Below are positions 50,222-60,480 of a DNA stretch of 64,000 nt, piece by piece (positions within the stretch are counted from its first letter, which is position 1; each line of letters starts with the position of its first letter). The notes under the pieces are model-generated. The model was not told the DNA's origin and did not search any database. It saw only the letters and a list, made by a program, of their open reading frames with translations. This DNA is from Pseudoalteromonas sp. S16_S37 (GTDB lineage: Bacteria > Pseudomonadota > Gammaproteobacteria > Enterobacterales > Alteromonadaceae), in assembly GCF_014694405.1 (NCBI RefSeq), contig NZ_JAAUWV010000004.1, forward strand, positions 1 to 64,000, given 5' to 3'. The position numbers and the translations under genes were made by a program.

Positions 50222-53200
50222 TTACTCTGCATGACTTGGTTCACTAGATGACTGAGCGCTGCTAGAAGCAATTGACATCGTTGATGCCATTGCTGCACTC
50301 GCTTTACCTGTCGGCGATTTTGAGCCAGCCGATAGACCTGAGTTAGCAACGACTTCTCGCGCTTCGTGAGGCATTGCAGATGGTGTGATCATTTCATCAG
50401 GCTCATCTACACTGCTTGCCTTAGTCATAGGCGAACTTGCGTTGTTGGTATAACGTACGCGAGGTTTGTTCTCAGTGCCATTTAGAGCAGCAGTACCTTT
50501 TGCTTCAGCATGAACTTCTGCTACTTCCTCAATTGCTGCTTCTGGCTGAGTTTGGGCTTGAACTTCTGCCACTTCTTCAATTGCAGCCTCTGACTGAGTT
50601 TGGGCTTGAACTTCTGCCACTTCTTCAATTGCAGCCTCTGACTGAGTTTGGGCTTGAACTTCTGCCACTTCTTCAGTTGCAGCTTCAGGCTGAGTGTCAG
50701 CTTGAACTTCTGCCACTTCTTCAGTTGCAGCTTCTGGTTGAACGTCAGCTTGAACTTCAGCTACTTCTTCAAATACAGCTTCTGGCTGAGTTTCAGCTTG
50801 TTCTTCAGCTACTTCTTCAGATACAGCTTCTGGCTGAGTTTCAGCTTGTTCTTCAGCTACTTCTTCAGTTGCAGCTTCTGGTTGAACGTCAGCTTGAACC
50901 TCAGCTACTTCTTCAGATACAGCTTCTGGCCGAGTTTCAGCTTGTTCTTCTGCTACTTCTTCAGATACAGCTTCTGGCTGGGTTTCCGTTTGAGCTTGTG
51001 CTACTTCTTCAGATACAGCTTCTGGCTGAACGTCAGCTTGAACTTCTGCCACTTCTTCAGTTTCAGTTGTTAGCTGAGTCTTCACTTCAACTTCTGCTGC
51101 CAGTGATTCAAATTCAGATTCAGCTCCAGACTCAGAGGTACTTTGTGCTTTAAGTTGCGCTTCATACTCAGCTGCGGCTTGATCTGCAACAGGTATAAAG
51201 GCTGGCTCTGCATCTTTATCACCTTCAGGCTTACGACGACGTTGACCGGCTGCTCGTAAGTGACGAGGAGAGCGGCGAGAACGAGTCCTAGTCGTTTCTT
51301 CCTCAGATCTTTCAGCTTCCTCAGATGCTTCTTGAGGCAACTCAGATACTGGTGATTTCACTGGGGCAGGTGACGCTTTAGAATCAGACTTCGTAGCTGT
51401 ATCTAACTTTGCTTCTGTTTGCTCTACGTCTTGCTTAATCTCAACGTTTGCTTGCTCAGTGCTTTGAACGTTTTGAGATTGCTCCGGTGCGTCTGCAACT
51501 TGCTCAGTTGAAACAACGTCATTACTTGTTTCAGTTTGGTCTGTGATACGTACTTTTTTACGCAAATTGCGACGCTGACGACGAGGCTTCACTTTCACTT
51601 CGTTCGCTTCGACTTCGGTGTTTACCTGTTCCTCTTTTACAGAGTCAGGTCTCACTTCATCGGGGCGTTTACGTTGATTTTGACGGCGACGCTTGTTTCT
51701 ACCTTCCGTTTTTTCACGATTTTCGCTAGTGCTGCGGTTGTCGGCACTTTTAGCTTCTTGCTCAGTGCTAGCAGCTTGTGGCTGTTCATCACGTTTTTTA
51801 GGATTATTACGACGACGGTTTTGATTTTTTCGCCTGTTGTCGTTATTTCTGCGAGGCTTATGCTCTTCCTGTTTTTTCTGATCTGTTTCTTTGTCTTCGC
51901 TTTGAGAACCAAACAAACCTTTTAACCAGTTACCAATGCGAGTCAGTATGCTTGGTGTGTGCTTTTCGACTTCAACCTTGGCAGGTTTTGGCGAAATCGT
52001 ACTAGGTGTTGGTGCAGGTGCTGTAGGCATAACAACACCTTTCAACACAGGCTCTTCTTTAGTAGCTACCGTAGCACGAGATATTTCAAGTACTTCTGGC
52101 TCTGGCACAGTAATTTGCTCGTAGCTCGCTGCTTGAGAAGTCTCATCTTTACGTAAACGTAGCACTTCATAATGCGGTGTTTCCATATGCTGGTTTGGAA
52201 TGATCACCACATCACAGTTGTGACGTTTTTCAATTCTTTGTACTGATTTGCGCTTTTCATTTAGCAAGAAGGCGCCAACAGTAACAGGTACCTGTGCGTT
52301 GACTTGCGCGGTATTGTCTTTGATCGCTTCTTCTTCAATCAAACGAAGGATAGATAGCGCAATTGACTCATTAGAACGAATTGTTCCTTGACCGCTACAA
52401 CGAGGGCAAGAGTGCTGACTTGCTTCACCTAGGCTTGGACGCAAGCGTTGACGTGACATTTCTAACAGGCCAAAACGTGAGATCTTGCCGATTTGTACAC
52501 GGGCACGGTCAGGACGAACAGCATCTTTCAAACGGTTCTCAACTTCTCGCTGGTGGCGAGGAGGTGTCATATCGATGAAATCGATAACAATCAAACCACC
52601 TAAGTCACGTAGGCGCAATTGGCGCGCAATTTCGTCAGCCGCTTCTAAGTTGGTATTTAACGCTGTCTCTTCGATATCGCCGCCTTTTGTTGCTTTTGAC
52701 GAGTTGATATCTATTGAAGTTAACGCTTCTGTTGGATCAATAACAATTGACCCACCAGATGGCAAGCGAACCTCGCGCTGGAAAGCAGACTCAATCTGGC
52801 TTTCGATTTGGTAGTGTGTGAATAAAGGCACATCGTTTTGATAAAGCTTAACGCGACTCATAAAATCAGGTCTGAAGCGCTCGATGTGGGCTTTTGCCTC
52901 TTCGAACACACGTGCTTTATCAATTAGAATTTCACCAATGTCACGGCGTAAGTAATCGCGAATCGCTCGGAAAATAACGTTACTTTCTTGGTGAATTAAA
53001 AATGGAGCCTTACCACTGTCAGCAGCTTCTTGGATTGCTTGCCAGTGTACCAATAGGGCTTTAAGGTCATATTCTAGTTCTTCATACGATTTGCCTACAC
53101 CCGCTGTACGTACAATTAACCCCATGCCCTTAGGCAAGTCTAGACGACTCAAGGCTTCTTTTAGTTCGATACGCTCATCACCTTCGATTCGGCGAGATAT

Positions 53201-53614
53201 ACCACCGGCTCTTGGGTTATTGGGCATTAAGACTAAATAGCTACCAGCAACACTGATAAAGGTGGTAAGTGCAGCGCCTTTTTGTCCACGCTCTTCCTTA
53301 TCAACTTGCACAATTACTTCTTGACCTTCTTTGATCACGTCTTTGATGTTAGGACGGCCGTTGAAGGTATAACCACTTGGGAAGTATGTTTTTGCAATTT
53401 CTTTAAGAGGAAGAAAACCGTGGCGCTCGGCACCATAATCTACAAACGCGGCTTCTAGTGAGGGTTCGATGCGGGTAATTTTACCCTTGTATATATTGGC
53501 TTTTTTCTGTTCGTGACCAGGACTTTCGATATCTAAATCATATAATCTTTGGCCGTCAACCAGTGCTACGCGCATTTCTTCTTGCTGCGTTGCATTGATT
53601 AGCATACGTTTCAT
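50222..53614 (-). CDS. rne: Ribonuclease E
   Basis: 1,130 residues (E. coli 1,061). The catalytic half is standard: [20 protein letters not shown] at the start, the S1 domain with [14 protein letters not shown], the DNase-like SIDINSSK (catalytic Asp) and [10 protein letters not shown], and the zinc link CPRCSGQG. From about residue 560 the scaffold is disordered: Arg/Asn-rich RNA-binding stretches, then an acidic tract near residues 880-1070 made of eleven 16-residue units ([16 protein letters not shown] and variants), then a short conserved end ([13 protein letters not shown]). It starts mRNA decay and processes rRNA and tRNA. Confidence 0.97.
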   Translation of the reverse strand: MKRMLINATQQEEMRVALVDGQRLYDLDIESPGHEQKKANIYKGKITRIEPSLEAAFVDYGAERHGFLPLKEIAKTYFPSGYTFNGRPNIKDVIKEGQEVIVQVDKEERGQKGAALTTFISVAGSYLVLMPNNPRAGGISRRIEGDERIELKEALSRLDLPKGMGLIVRTAGVGKSYEELEYDLKALLVHWQAIQEAADSGKAPFLIHQESNVIFRAIRDYLRRDIGEILIDKARVFEEAKAHIERFRPDFMSRVKLYQNDVPLFTHYQIESQIESAFQREVRLPSGGSIVIDPTEALTSIDINSSKATKGGDIEETALNTNLEAADEIARQLRLRDLGGLIVIDFIDMTPPRHQREVENRLKDAVRPDRARVQIGKISRFGLLEMSRQRLRPSLGEASQHSCPRCSGQGTIRSNESIALSILRLIEEEAIKDNTAQVNAQVPVTVGAFLLNEKRKSVQRIEKRHNCDVVIIPNQHMETPHYEVLRLRKDETSQAASYEQITVPEPEVLEISRATVATKEEPVLKGVVMPTAPAPTPSTISPKPAKVEVEKHTPSILTRIGNWLKGLFGSQSEDKETDQKKQEEHKPRRNNDNRRKNQNRRRNNPKKRDEQPQAASTEQEAKSADNRSTSENREKTEGRNKRRRQNQRKRPDEVRPDSVKEEQVNTEVEANEVKVKPRRQRRNLRKKVRITDQTETSNDVVSTEQVADAPEQSQNVQSTEQANVEIKQDVEQTEAKLDTATKSDSKASPAPVKSPVSELPQEASEEAERSEEETTRTRSRRSPRHLRAAGQRRRKPEGDKDAEPAFIPVADQAAAEYEAQLKAQSTSESGAESEFESLAAEVEVKTQLTTETEEVAEVQADVQPEAVSEEVAQAQTETQPEAVSEEVAEEQAETRPEAVSEEVAEVQADVQPEAATEEVAEEQAETQPEAVSEEVAEEQAETQPEAVFEEVAEVQADVQPEAATEEVAEVQADTQPEAATEEVAEVQAQTQSEAAIEEVAEVQAQTQSEAAIEEVAEVQAQTQPEAAIEEVAEVHAEAKGTAALNGTENKPRVRYTNNASSPMTKASSVDEPDEMITPSAMPHEAREVVANSGLSAGSKSPTGKASAAMASTMSIASSSAQSSSEPSHAE
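50510..51075 (-). repeat. 48-base repeats in the rne scaffold region
   Basis: About eleven units of 48 bases (16 codons) encode [16 protein letters not shown] and close variants, with one degenerate end unit. DNA identity between neighbours is high. The limits are approximate. Copy number is likely to vary between strains. Confidence 0.85.
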
Positions 53615-54130
53615 ATTGTTACTCTACTTTCAAATTTAGTCGAGTCTGACCGTCTGCAGTATCAGCAGATTTAGTGTTCCATAGGTTTTAATGCAGTCTC
53701 ACGACTGGGGAAAGCGGGAACAATTCACATTAACCTTGCCTAGTGAGCAGTGTTTTACAGCGCATAACTTGCGTCCACAGTACTCTTGTCAGCAATGCAT
53801 TTTTGCATTCGGTTTTTCGCACGGGCTAAATAGCACGACACTGTTAACTATCAGACAAATATCTTTATTTCTTGCTTTTTTTTGGTTTAATCGTGCTTAA
53901 CGTCACTTACGATCTATTACGCTCATCGTCAGGTGTTAAATGCACGTGTTTGGTCGGGTGTGACAAAAGCTTTGGAAATCCTAGCTTCAATCTGTATGAT
54001 CTGACACCCAGATGTGCTTCACGATTAGTATTTTGCGATTAAAAAGCGGTTTCGCAAAATTTCGAGCCGATTATCCCATTAATACCCTCGTGATAGCAAC
54101 TAAATTATTACTCAAATCAGTGATTAGGCA
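53615..54130. other. rne/rluC divergent intergenic region with long rne leader
   Basis: 516 bases without a credible gene. In related bacteria rne has a long 5' leader through which RNase E limits its own synthesis, and the length here agrees. An inverted repeat, TTTTGCGA 54031-54038 with TCGCAAAA 54052-54059, lies on the rluC side. A 69-codon open frame at 53691-53900 has no ribosome site and unlikely composition. Confidence 0.6.
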
Positions 54131-55084
54131 ATGTCAGAAAAGTCCGGTTTAAAAGTTAGCTTTGTTACTATTACCGAAGACCAAGAAGGTCAACGTATAG
54201 ATAACTTTTTGGTAACCCATCTAAAAGGCGTACCAAAGAGTGCGGTATATAAAATTTTGCGAAAGGGTGAAGTGCGCGTAAACAAAAAACGCGTCAAACC
54301 GGTTTATCGTCTTCAGCCAAATGACCAAGTGCGCATTCCACCTATTAAAGTTGCCGAACGAGAAGAGTTTGTACCGCGCAATTTAGATAAAATTTCAGCC
54401 TTGGAAGATGCCATTATATTTGAAGATAACTATTTGATAGTTATAAATAAGCCGTCAGGTATGGCAGTGCATGGTGGAAGTGGTCTAAGTTATGGCCTTA
54501 TCGAAGCTTTACGAGTACTAAGACCTGATGAGAAAAACCTAGAATTGGTCCATCGCTTAGACAGAGATACATCAGGTTGCTTACTTATTTCTAAGCGTCG
54601 TTCAATCCTCAAAGGTCTTCATGAGCAACTACGTGAAAAGACCATGGAAAAGAATTATTGGGCACTGGTAAACGGCCAGTGGGCTGCAAAACTAAAGAAT
54701 GTCACAGAACCTTTGCGAAAAAACACGCTGCAATCGGGTGAGCGAGTAGTGCGTGTGGATGAAGAGCAAGGCAAGCCTTCCCACACACGTTTTAGAGTGT
54801 TAGAGCGTTTTAGCGATTGTACTTTGGTGCAAGCATCGCCTGTAACTGGGCGTACGCACCAAATTCGTGTTCATACTCAGTGTAAAGGTCATCCTATTGC
54901 ATGCGATGATAAGTATGGAGATCAAGTGTTTGACGCCAAAATGCGCAGTCGCGGATTAAGCCGTTTATTTTTACATGCACATGATTTACGTTTTTTACAT
55001 CCAAAAACCGAAACCACATTACATGTTGAAGCGCCTTTGGATAAAGCGCTGGAAAATTGCTTAAAAACATTAAAGGAAGAGTAA
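54131..55084 (+). CDS. rluC: 23S rRNA pseudouridine(955/2504/2580) synthase
   Basis: 317 residues, normal length. The N-terminal S4 RNA-binding domain (QRIDNFLVTHLKGVPKSAVY then RKGEVRVNKKRVKP) is followed by the synthase domain with catalytic Asp in VHRLDRDTSGCLLISKR and the later SPVTGRTHQIRVHTQ. It converts three uridines of 23S rRNA to pseudouridine. It is divergent from rne, the same layout as in E. coli. The next gene begins right after its stop. Confidence 0.95.
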   Translation: MSEKSGLKVSFVTITEDQEGQRIDNFLVTHLKGVPKSAVYKILRKGEVRVNKKRVKPVYRLQPNDQVRIPPIKVAEREEFVPRNLDKISALEDAIIFEDNYLIVINKPSGMAVHGGSGLSYGLIEALRVLRPDEKNLELVHRLDRDTSGCLLISKRRSILKGLHEQLREKTMEKNYWALVNGQWAAKLKNVTEPLRKNTLQSGERVVRVDEEQGKPSHTRFRVLERFSDCTLVQASPVTGRTHQIRVHTQCKGHPIACDDKYGDQVFDAKMRSRGLSRLFLHAHDLRFLHPKTETTLHVEAPLDKALENCLKTLKEE

Positions 55085-55756
55085 ATGCGTTATAAGTTGG
55101 TCATATTTGATTGGGACGGCACGGTGATGGATTCGGTGCCAAAAATAGTAAATACGTTAAAATTGGCAGCGGCGAGTGTTGGCGTTGCGGTTCCTTGTGA
55201 TGAAAAGGCGGCGGCAATTATAGGCTTATCTCTAGATACTGCTGTGGCAACTTTATTTCCTAATGATAAAAAATATTGGCCAGAACTTATCGAAGCATAT
55301 CAATATCAATATGTACACGGCGATAATACTGCAACTCCGCTGTTCAATTATGCGGAGCAATACATTCGTCAACTAAAGGCCAAAGGCGTGTTACTCGCCG
55401 TTGCGACGGGCAAAGGAAGATCTGGGCTTGAGCGCATGTTAGCGCAAACTAAGTTAGGTGATTGCTTTATTACGACACGCACTGCGGACGAAGCGCAGTC
55501 AAAACCTAGTCCAGACATGATCCATCAGATTTTAGATGAGTTAAACGTTGCAATTGATGATGCAGTGATGATTGGTGATTCATTGCTGGATATGAAAATG
55601 GCCGAAAATGCGGGTATAGATGCAATAGCAATGAGCTGTGGCGCCGCCAGTGCTGAACAACTAACACAAAGCTGTGCACTGGCTGTATGTCACGATTATC
55701 TGCAGTTAGAGCAAACGCTGCAAAGTCAGCACGTCGAAGCCGCGCTCTGCGAGTAA
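55085..55756 (+). CDS. HAD-family phosphatase (Gph-like)
   Basis: 223 residues. HAD motifs are complete: LVIFDWDGTVMDSVPKI (nucleophile Asp), VAVATGKGRSGLERML, the KPSPDMIHQIL lysine, and VMIGDSLLDMKMAENAGIDA. The helical cap between residues 20 and 80 places it near phosphoglycolate phosphatase. The substrate cannot be fixed from sequence. Its ATG follows the rluC TAA with no gap, so both are co-translated. Its 3' end overlaps the convergent yceF gene by 51 bases. Confidence 0.88.
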   Translation: MRYKLVIFDWDGTVMDSVPKIVNTLKLAAASVGVAVPCDEKAAAIIGLSLDTAVATLFPNDKKYWPELIEAYQYQYVHGDNTATPLFNYAEQYIRQLKAKGVLLAVATGKGRSGLERMLAQTKLGDCFITTRTADEAQSKPSPDMIHQILDELNVAIDDAVMIGDSLLDMKMAENAGIDAIAMSCGAASAEQLTQSCALAVCHDYLQLEQTLQSQHVEAALCE

Positions 55757-56305
55757 TTGATTAAGTCTTATCAAAGGGAGGCCGACTAAACTATTCGGGT
55801 CGTCTCCCTCTAGTTTGTCGAACAAACAAATACCCAGTCCTTCACTTTTAAAGCTCCCAGCACATTGATATGGTTGCTCGCTGTCACAGTAGGCTTCAAT
55901 TTGTGACAGTGAAAGTGTTTTAAAATACACCGAGAATGGCTCAATAATCGTATCAGCAGTATTACTTTCGATATCAAATAAGCTCAAGCCAGTTAAAAAG
56001 GTGACCTTGTGCGAGCTAAAAGTGCTTAGTTGTTTGATTGCATTCTCTCGAGTATGAGGTTTGCCGAGTATGTTACCGTTGTGCAGCGCAACTTGATCTG
56101 AACCTATCACCAGCCCTTTAGAAAAATGCTGTTTAGCACTTTTGGCCTTTGCTTCGCTTAGCCTCAAGACAAGTTGCTCAGCCGACTCGTTGGATAATGG
56201 AGTTTCATCTATGTCTGGCGAAAAGCTTTCAAAAGGTAAGTTAAATTTTTTTAAAATTGACTGCCTATATGGTGAACTTGAGGCTAAAATAAGGGGTATT
56301 TCCAT
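55706..56305 (-). CDS. yceF: Maf-family nucleotide pyrophosphatase (YceF type)
   Basis: 199 residues with Maf motifs: LILASSSPYRQSILKKF, SPDIDETPLSNESAEQLVLR, the catalytic GLVIGSDQVALHNG (Asp) and EGLGICLFDKLEGDDPNSLV. YceF-type enzymes hydrolyse 7-methyl-GTP as a house-cleaning step. The position next to yceD and rpmF, divergent from them, is as in E. coli. The C-terminal 16 codons overlap the HAD phosphatase on the other strand. Confidence 0.92.
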   Translation of the reverse strand: MEIPLILASSSPYRQSILKKFNLPFESFSPDIDETPLSNESAEQLVLRLSEAKAKSAKQHFSKGLVIGSDQVALHNGNILGKPHTRENAIKQLSTFSSHKVTFLTGLSLFDIESNTADTIIEPFSVYFKTLSLSQIEAYCDSEQPYQCAGSFKSEGLGICLFDKLEGDDPNSLVGLPLIRLNQLLAERGFDVLTLQRLL

Positions 56306-56424
56306 TGATACTCGCAGGTCGATTTAAATATGTAGCAAGGATAGGGCGCAATAACGCGAAAAACAAAGGAAAGTTTGATTTTTATTTTGACTCAGGCACT
56401 AACTATCTATATGATGCAGCCCCT

Positions 56425-56949
56425 ATGCAAAAGGTGAAAATTCCCATCACCCTTGATCCTTGTAGAGCCGCACAGCGTTGTCTAACTTATGACGGAGTTG
56501 TTCAGCTTGAAGAGCTTTCTCGTTTAGAGCAAGTTGTACAAGATCAATCAGGTGAAATAGCGGTAAACATTCATTGCAAAAATGATGAGCAAGGGTTAGT
56601 TGTTGTTAGCGGAACTATTCGCGCACACCTTACTGTTATTTGTCAGCGATGTAATGATGAATTAGGGTTGGATTTGGTACAAGACTTTGCTTATTCTCCA
56701 GTTGGATTAGGTTCAGAGTCAGATGATCTTCCCGATTGCTACGATGTGGTAGAACTGAATGAAGAAGGTGAAATCAATCTTCGTCAACTTATAGAAGACG
56801 AGCTGATTTTGGCGATTCCTATAGTTCCTAAGCACAACGAAGCATCATGCACTTATTCTGAGAAGCCTGCCAGCTTCGGTGAGATAGAGTCGCAAGAGAG
56901 CAAACCAAATCCATTTGAAATTTTAAAACAACTTAAGAAAGATTCTTAG
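56425..56949 (+). CDS. yceD: 23S rRNA accumulation protein YceD
   Basis: The ATG at 56425 is chosen by family: [20 protein letters not shown] matches the YceD start, while an upstream frame from 56305 would overlap yceF regulatory sequence. The product is 174 residues, the usual length. A CQRC motif ([14 protein letters not shown]) and an acidic end that precedes rpmF are typical of DUF177. It is cotranscribed with rpmF, 10 bases downstream. No clear ribosome site is seen, which may mean a leader-coupled start. Confidence 0.93.
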   Translation: MQKVKIPITLDPCRAAQRCLTYDGVVQLEELSRLEQVVQDQSGEIAVNIHCKNDEQGLVVVSGTIRAHLTVICQRCNDELGLDLVQDFAYSPVGLGSESDDLPDCYDVVELNEEGEINLRQLIEDELILAIPIVPKHNEASCTYSEKPASFGEIESQESKPNPFEILKQLKKDS

Positions 56950-56959
56950 GAGAAGGCTA

Positions 56960-57130
56960 ATGGCAGTACAAAAAAGCAAGAAGTCTCGCGCACGTCGTGG
57001 CATGCGTCGTTCACACGATGCAATCAGTGGACCAGCTTTAACTGTAGATCAAGTTTCAGGTGAGACTCACCGTCGTCACCACGTGACTGCAGATGGTTAC
57101 TACAAAGGCGTTAAAGTAATTTCTAAATAA
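56960..57130 (+). CDS. rpmF: 50S ribosomal protein L32
   Basis: A 56-residue protein beginning [20 protein letters not shown], the L32 signature, with a [10 protein letters not shown] middle and [10 protein letters not shown] end. The zinc-binding cysteines of some L32 proteins are absent, as in other gammaproteobacteria. AGGAGAAGG precedes the ATG at 56960. It lies between yceD and plsX in the classical order. Confidence 0.98.
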   Translation: MAVQKSKKSRARRGMRRSHDAISGPALTVDQVSGETHRRHHVTADGYYKGVKVISK

Positions 57131-57141
57131 GAGATTGCTTT

Positions 57142-58194
57142 ATGCTGACTCATCTAACCATAGCGTTAGATATGATGGGGGGCGATTACGGCCCCCGTTC
57201 ATCTATCCCCGCAGCGGTCAAGGCTGTAAATAAGCATCCCAATTTAATGCTGCTCCTTTGTGGTAACGAAGCTGTTATCAACGAGGGATTAAGTAAACTA
57301 GACTCTCTCAATCACCCTAGATTAATCATTAAACATTGCCCTGAAGTTGTCACTAACAGCTGTGAGCCGGCGCTTGCTTTAAGAAATAAAAAAGCATCTT
57401 CTATGCGCGTGGCATTGGATTTGGTGAAATCAGGTGAAGCCCAAGCTTGTGTTAGCTCTGGTAATACAGGGGCGTTGTTCTTCATGGCGCATTATGTATT
57501 AAAAATGCTGCCGGGTATAAAAAGACCAGCTCTTATTTCTTCGGTTCCAACAGAAAAAAAACAACCCGTTTATCTACTAGACTTAGGCGCTAATGTGCAC
57601 TGTGATGCGCAAACGTTGTTCGAGTTTGGCATTATGGGTTCAATTGTAGCCGGCCAGGCATTAGATATCGAAAAACCTAAAGTTTGCTTGCTTAATATTG
57701 GCTCTGAAGATATCAAAGGACATGAAGGCATTAAACAAGCTGCAGAGATGATGAAAGCTTCAAAACACATCAATTATCAAGGGTACTGTGAAGGAAGTGA
57801 CATGTTTACCGGTAAAGCTGATGTCATAGTGTGCGAGGGGTTTGTTGGTAATGTGGCACTTAAAACCTGTGAAGGAATAGCTAAACTTATAATGTATAAG
57901 TTTACAAAGGCGTTAAAAAAACACGCTTTTTACCGTCTGATAGCATTTGTATTGCGGCCAATAATAAAAAAACTCTATAAAAGGGTGAACCCCGACCAGT
58001 ATAACGGCGCAAGTTTGGTAGGATTGCGGGGCATTGTTGTGAAAAGCCATGGAAATGCTTCAAATAAAGCATTTCTTGCAGCGATTGAGGAAGCCGCCCG
58101 AGAAGTTGAACGCCGCATCCCCGAGAAAATTCAAGCTACTTTTGAGCAGATTGCATCAAAATCAGAACATCCGCCATCTTCAATCAGCAAATAG
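57142..58194 (+). CDS. plsX: Phosphate acyltransferase PlsX
   Basis: 350 residues. The family start [20 protein letters not shown] is followed by [60 protein letters not shown] and [20 protein letters not shown]. It makes acyl-phosphate from acyl-ACP for phosphatidic acid synthesis. It starts 11 bases after rpmF. fabH, which often follows plsX, is not present here; fabD follows directly. Confidence 0.97.
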   Translation: MLTHLTIALDMMGGDYGPRSSIPAAVKAVNKHPNLMLLLCGNEAVINEGLSKLDSLNHPRLIIKHCPEVVTNSCEPALALRNKKASSMRVALDLVKSGEAQACVSSGNTGALFFMAHYVLKMLPGIKRPALISSVPTEKKQPVYLLDLGANVHCDAQTLFEFGIMGSIVAGQALDIEKPKVCLLNIGSEDIKGHEGIKQAAEMMKASKHINYQGYCEGSDMFTGKADVIVCEGFVGNVALKTCEGIAKLIMYKFTKALKKHAFYRLIAFVLRPIIKKLYKRVNPDQYNGASLVGLRGIVVKSHGNASNKAFLAAIEEAAREVERRIPEKIQATFEQIASKSEHPPSSISK

Positions 58195-58248
58195 TTAATT
58201 TGTTGTATAGAATATACGTGGCGTAACTATTACTAGAAGAGCACTATA

Positions 58249-59175
58249 ATGTCACAAAAAATTGCACTTTTATTTCCTGGCCAAGGGTCTCAAACCGTTG
58301 GCATGTTGTCAGAACTATTAGAAACATCCGATGTTGCTAAGCAAACTTTTGCTGAGGCATCAGCTGCACTAGGATACGACCTTGCTGCATTGGTTTTGAC
58401 TGGACCGGAAGAAGAGCTTAATCAAACTCACCGTACACAGCCTGCGCTATTGACTTCAAGTGTTGCTATTTACAGACACTGGTTGCAAAGTAACCAAGAT
58501 AAAGAAGTTATCATGGCAGGACACAGCTTAGGTGAATATTCAGCGTTGGTTTGTGCTGGTGTCATGTCTTTGAGCGATGCAGCAACCTTGGTTGAAAAAC
58601 GTGGATTATATATGCAAGAAGCAGTACCTGCAGGTGTGGGCTCTATGGCTGCGATCATTGGTCTTGAAGACCAAGCAATTGAGCAAGCATGCGCAGAGTC
58701 AGCGGGTGAGCAAGTTGTTTCTCCGGTAAACTATAACTCGCCAGGCCAAGTGGTGATTGCGGGTCATAAAGAAGCGGTTGAACGTGCATCTGAAGCTTGT
58801 AAGGCAGCTGGAGCAAAGCGTGCATTGCCATTGGCGGTAAGTGTTCCTTCGCATTGTGCTCTGATGAAGCCTGCTGCTGATAAATTGGCTAATGATTTAA
58901 CAAATATGAACTTTAGTACCGCAACCTGTGATGTTATTAATAATGTCGACGTTGCAGTAGCTAACTCAGAACAAGAAATTAAAGATGCACTTATTCGTCA
59001 ATTATACAGTCCTGTACGATGGACTGAGACAGTGCAATCGTTAGCTAAACAAGGCATTGAACAAGCATATGAATTTGGACCAGGGAAAGTGATCACTGGT
59101 TTAGTTAAGCGTATTGATAAATCTGTTGCTTGCAGTGCGGTAAACGACACTGCGTCTATAGCAACTGCACAATAA
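58249..59175 (+). CDS. fabD: Malonyl-CoA:ACP transacylase
   Basis: 308 residues. Key motifs are LFPGQGSQTVGMLSEL, the nucleophile GHSLGEYSALVCAG (Ser), the RGLYMQEAVPAGVGSMAAII substrate Arg, SVPSHCALMKPAADKL (His) and QAYEFGPGKVITGLVKRI. It loads malonate onto ACP for fatty-acid elongation. About 54 bases separate it from plsX. The gene stands where fabH-fabD stands in E. coli, with fabH missing. Confidence 0.97.
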   Translation: MSQKIALLFPGQGSQTVGMLSELLETSDVAKQTFAEASAALGYDLAALVLTGPEEELNQTHRTQPALLTSSVAIYRHWLQSNQDKEVIMAGHSLGEYSALVCAGVMSLSDAATLVEKRGLYMQEAVPAGVGSMAAIIGLEDQAIEQACAESAGEQVVSPVNYNSPGQVVIAGHKEAVERASEACKAAGAKRALPLAVSVPSHCALMKPAADKLANDLTNMNFSTATCDVINNVDVAVANSEQEIKDALIRQLYSPVRWTETVQSLAKQGIEQAYEFGPGKVITGLVKRIDKSVACSAVNDTASIATAQ

Positions 59176-59194
59176 TAAGAGAAGAATTAGGACA

Positions 59195-59941
59195 ATGAGC
59201 AAATTATTTTCTTTAGAAGGTAAAGTAGTTTTAGTGACGGGCGCAAGCCGTGGTATCGGCAAAGCGGTTGCAAATGCACTAGTGGCACAAGGTGCGAAAG
59301 TAGCTGGTACTGCTACTAGCGAGTCTGGTGCTGAGAAAATTAGTGAATACCTAGGTGACAACGGCAAAGGTTATGCTTTGAATGTGACCGATGTTGATTC
59401 GATCACGGATACTTTAGCGGCAATTAAGGCTGATCTAGGTGATATTGACGTATTAGTAAATAATGCAGGTATTACCCGCGATAATCTGCTAATGCGTATG
59501 AAAGACAGCGAGTGGGACGATATTATCGATACTAATTTGAGTTCAATCTATCGCCTGTCAAAAGCTGTATTACGCCCAATGATGAAGAAAAAGTGTGGCC
59601 GTATTATTAACATTGGCTCAGTTGTCGGCACTATGGGTAACGCTGGTCAAGCTAACTACGCAGCGGCTAAAGCCGGTGTGATTGGTTTTTCTAAGTCTTT
59701 AGCACGTGAAGTAGCCTCTCGTGGTATTACAGTGAATGTTGTAGCGCCTGGTTTTATCCAAACAGATATGACAGATGAGTTAACAGATGAACAAAAAGCA
59801 GCTACGCTTGCCAATGTGCCAGCAGGGCGTTTAGGCCAGCCAGAAGAGATTGCTGCTGCAGTGTGTTATTTAGCTTCTGACGCTGCTGCGTACGTATCTG
59901 GTGAAACATTGCACGTAAATGGCGCGATGTACATGGTATAA
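59195..59941 (+). CDS. fabG: 3-oxoacyl-ACP reductase
   Basis: 248 residues. The Rossmann start VLVTGASRGIGKAVANALVA, NNAG at residue 87-90, catalytic Ser in INIGSVVGTMGNAGQANYAA with Tyr and Lys in YAAAKAGVIGFSKS, and VAPGFIQTDMTDELTDEQKA define FabG. It reduces 3-oxoacyl-ACP with NADPH. It is 19 bases after fabD; a 219-base gap with an inverted repeat (59949-59985) separates it from acpP. Confidence 0.97.
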   Translation: MSKLFSLEGKVVLVTGASRGIGKAVANALVAQGAKVAGTATSESGAEKISEYLGDNGKGYALNVTDVDSITDTLAAIKADLGDIDVLVNNAGITRDNLLMRMKDSEWDDIIDTNLSSIYRLSKAVLRPMMKKKCGRIINIGSVVGTMGNAGQANYAAAKAGVIGFSKSLAREVASRGITVNVVAPGFIQTDMTDELTDEQKAATLANVPAGRLGQPEEIAAAVCYLASDAAAYVSGETLHVNGAMYMV

Positions 59942-59948
59942 CGTTGCA

Positions 59949-59985
59949 AAGATCACAATTTCGCATTTTAATTTTTTGTGATCTT
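59949..59985. other. Inverted repeat between fabG and acpP
   Basis: AAGATCACAA 59949-59958 and TTGTGATCTT 59976-59985 with a 17-base loop that is T-rich. No T-run follows on the + strand. It may be a weak terminator or an mRNA processing site dampening transcription into acpP, which usually also has its own strong promoter in the rest of this gap (59986-60160). Confidence 0.5.
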
Positions 59986-60160
59986 GCTGCAAACTTACTT
60001 GAAATTGCTATGAAAATAAGCGATAAAAGTAGAAAATATTAGCTAAGAGGTTTGACCAGATAAAAAATTCTGAGCAAATCCTTGAATCACAGTATTATGC
60101 GCCGTAAACTACGCCGCAATCTGAAAATAACGCAAATGCGTTTTAATAAAGGAAAGAAGA

Positions 60161-60397
60161 ATGAGCGATATTCAAGAACGCGTAAAAAAAATCATTATCG
60201 AGCAACTAGGTGTTAAAGAAGAAGAAGTAAAATCTGAAGCGTCTTTCGTAGACGACTTAGGTGCTGACTCTCTTGACACTGTTGAACTTGTTATGGCTCT
60301 TGAAGAAGAGTTCGATACTGAGATCCCTGACGAAGAAGCAGAGAAAATCACTACTGTTCAAGCAGCGATCGATTACGTTACTGCTCACGCTGAGTAA
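60161..60397 (+). CDS. acpP: Acyl carrier protein
   Basis: 78 residues, very acidic. The phosphopantetheine site is Ser37 in [20 protein letters not shown]. The start ([20 protein letters not shown]) and the end ([20 protein letters not shown]) are canonical. It carries growing acyl chains. AAGGAAAGA precedes the ATG. Codon use is that of a highly expressed gene. A terminator/attenuator separates it from fabF. Confidence 0.99.
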   Translation: MSDIQERVKKIIIEQLGVKEEEVKSEASFVDDLGADSLDTVELVMALEEEFDTEIPDEEAEKITTVQAAIDYVTAHAE

Positions 60398-60410
60398 TTA
60401 GCGAACACTC

Positions 60411-60440
60411 GGGGCAGCGCTCGCTGCCCTTAGTTTTTTT
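60411..60440 (+). terminator. Terminator or attenuator between acpP and fabF
   Basis: GGGCAGCG 60412-60419 pairs with CGCTGCCC 60422-60429, and TTAGTTTTTTT follows. It probably gives a monocistronic acpP message with partial read-through into fabF. Confidence 0.88.
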
Positions 60441-60480
60441 ATCCCCCTCATAAAATAATAATCCCTTTTTGGAGGAAACC

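Noticed and set aside
50437..51153. Plus-strand open frames of 238 and 141 codons opposite rne
   Set aside because: They follow the 48-base repeats of rne in other frames and encode Leu/Gln or Phe/Ser runs; no start signal.
53691..53900. 69-codon open frame in the rne-rluC gap
   Set aside because: No ribosome site and no protein-like pattern; it lies in the expected rne leader.
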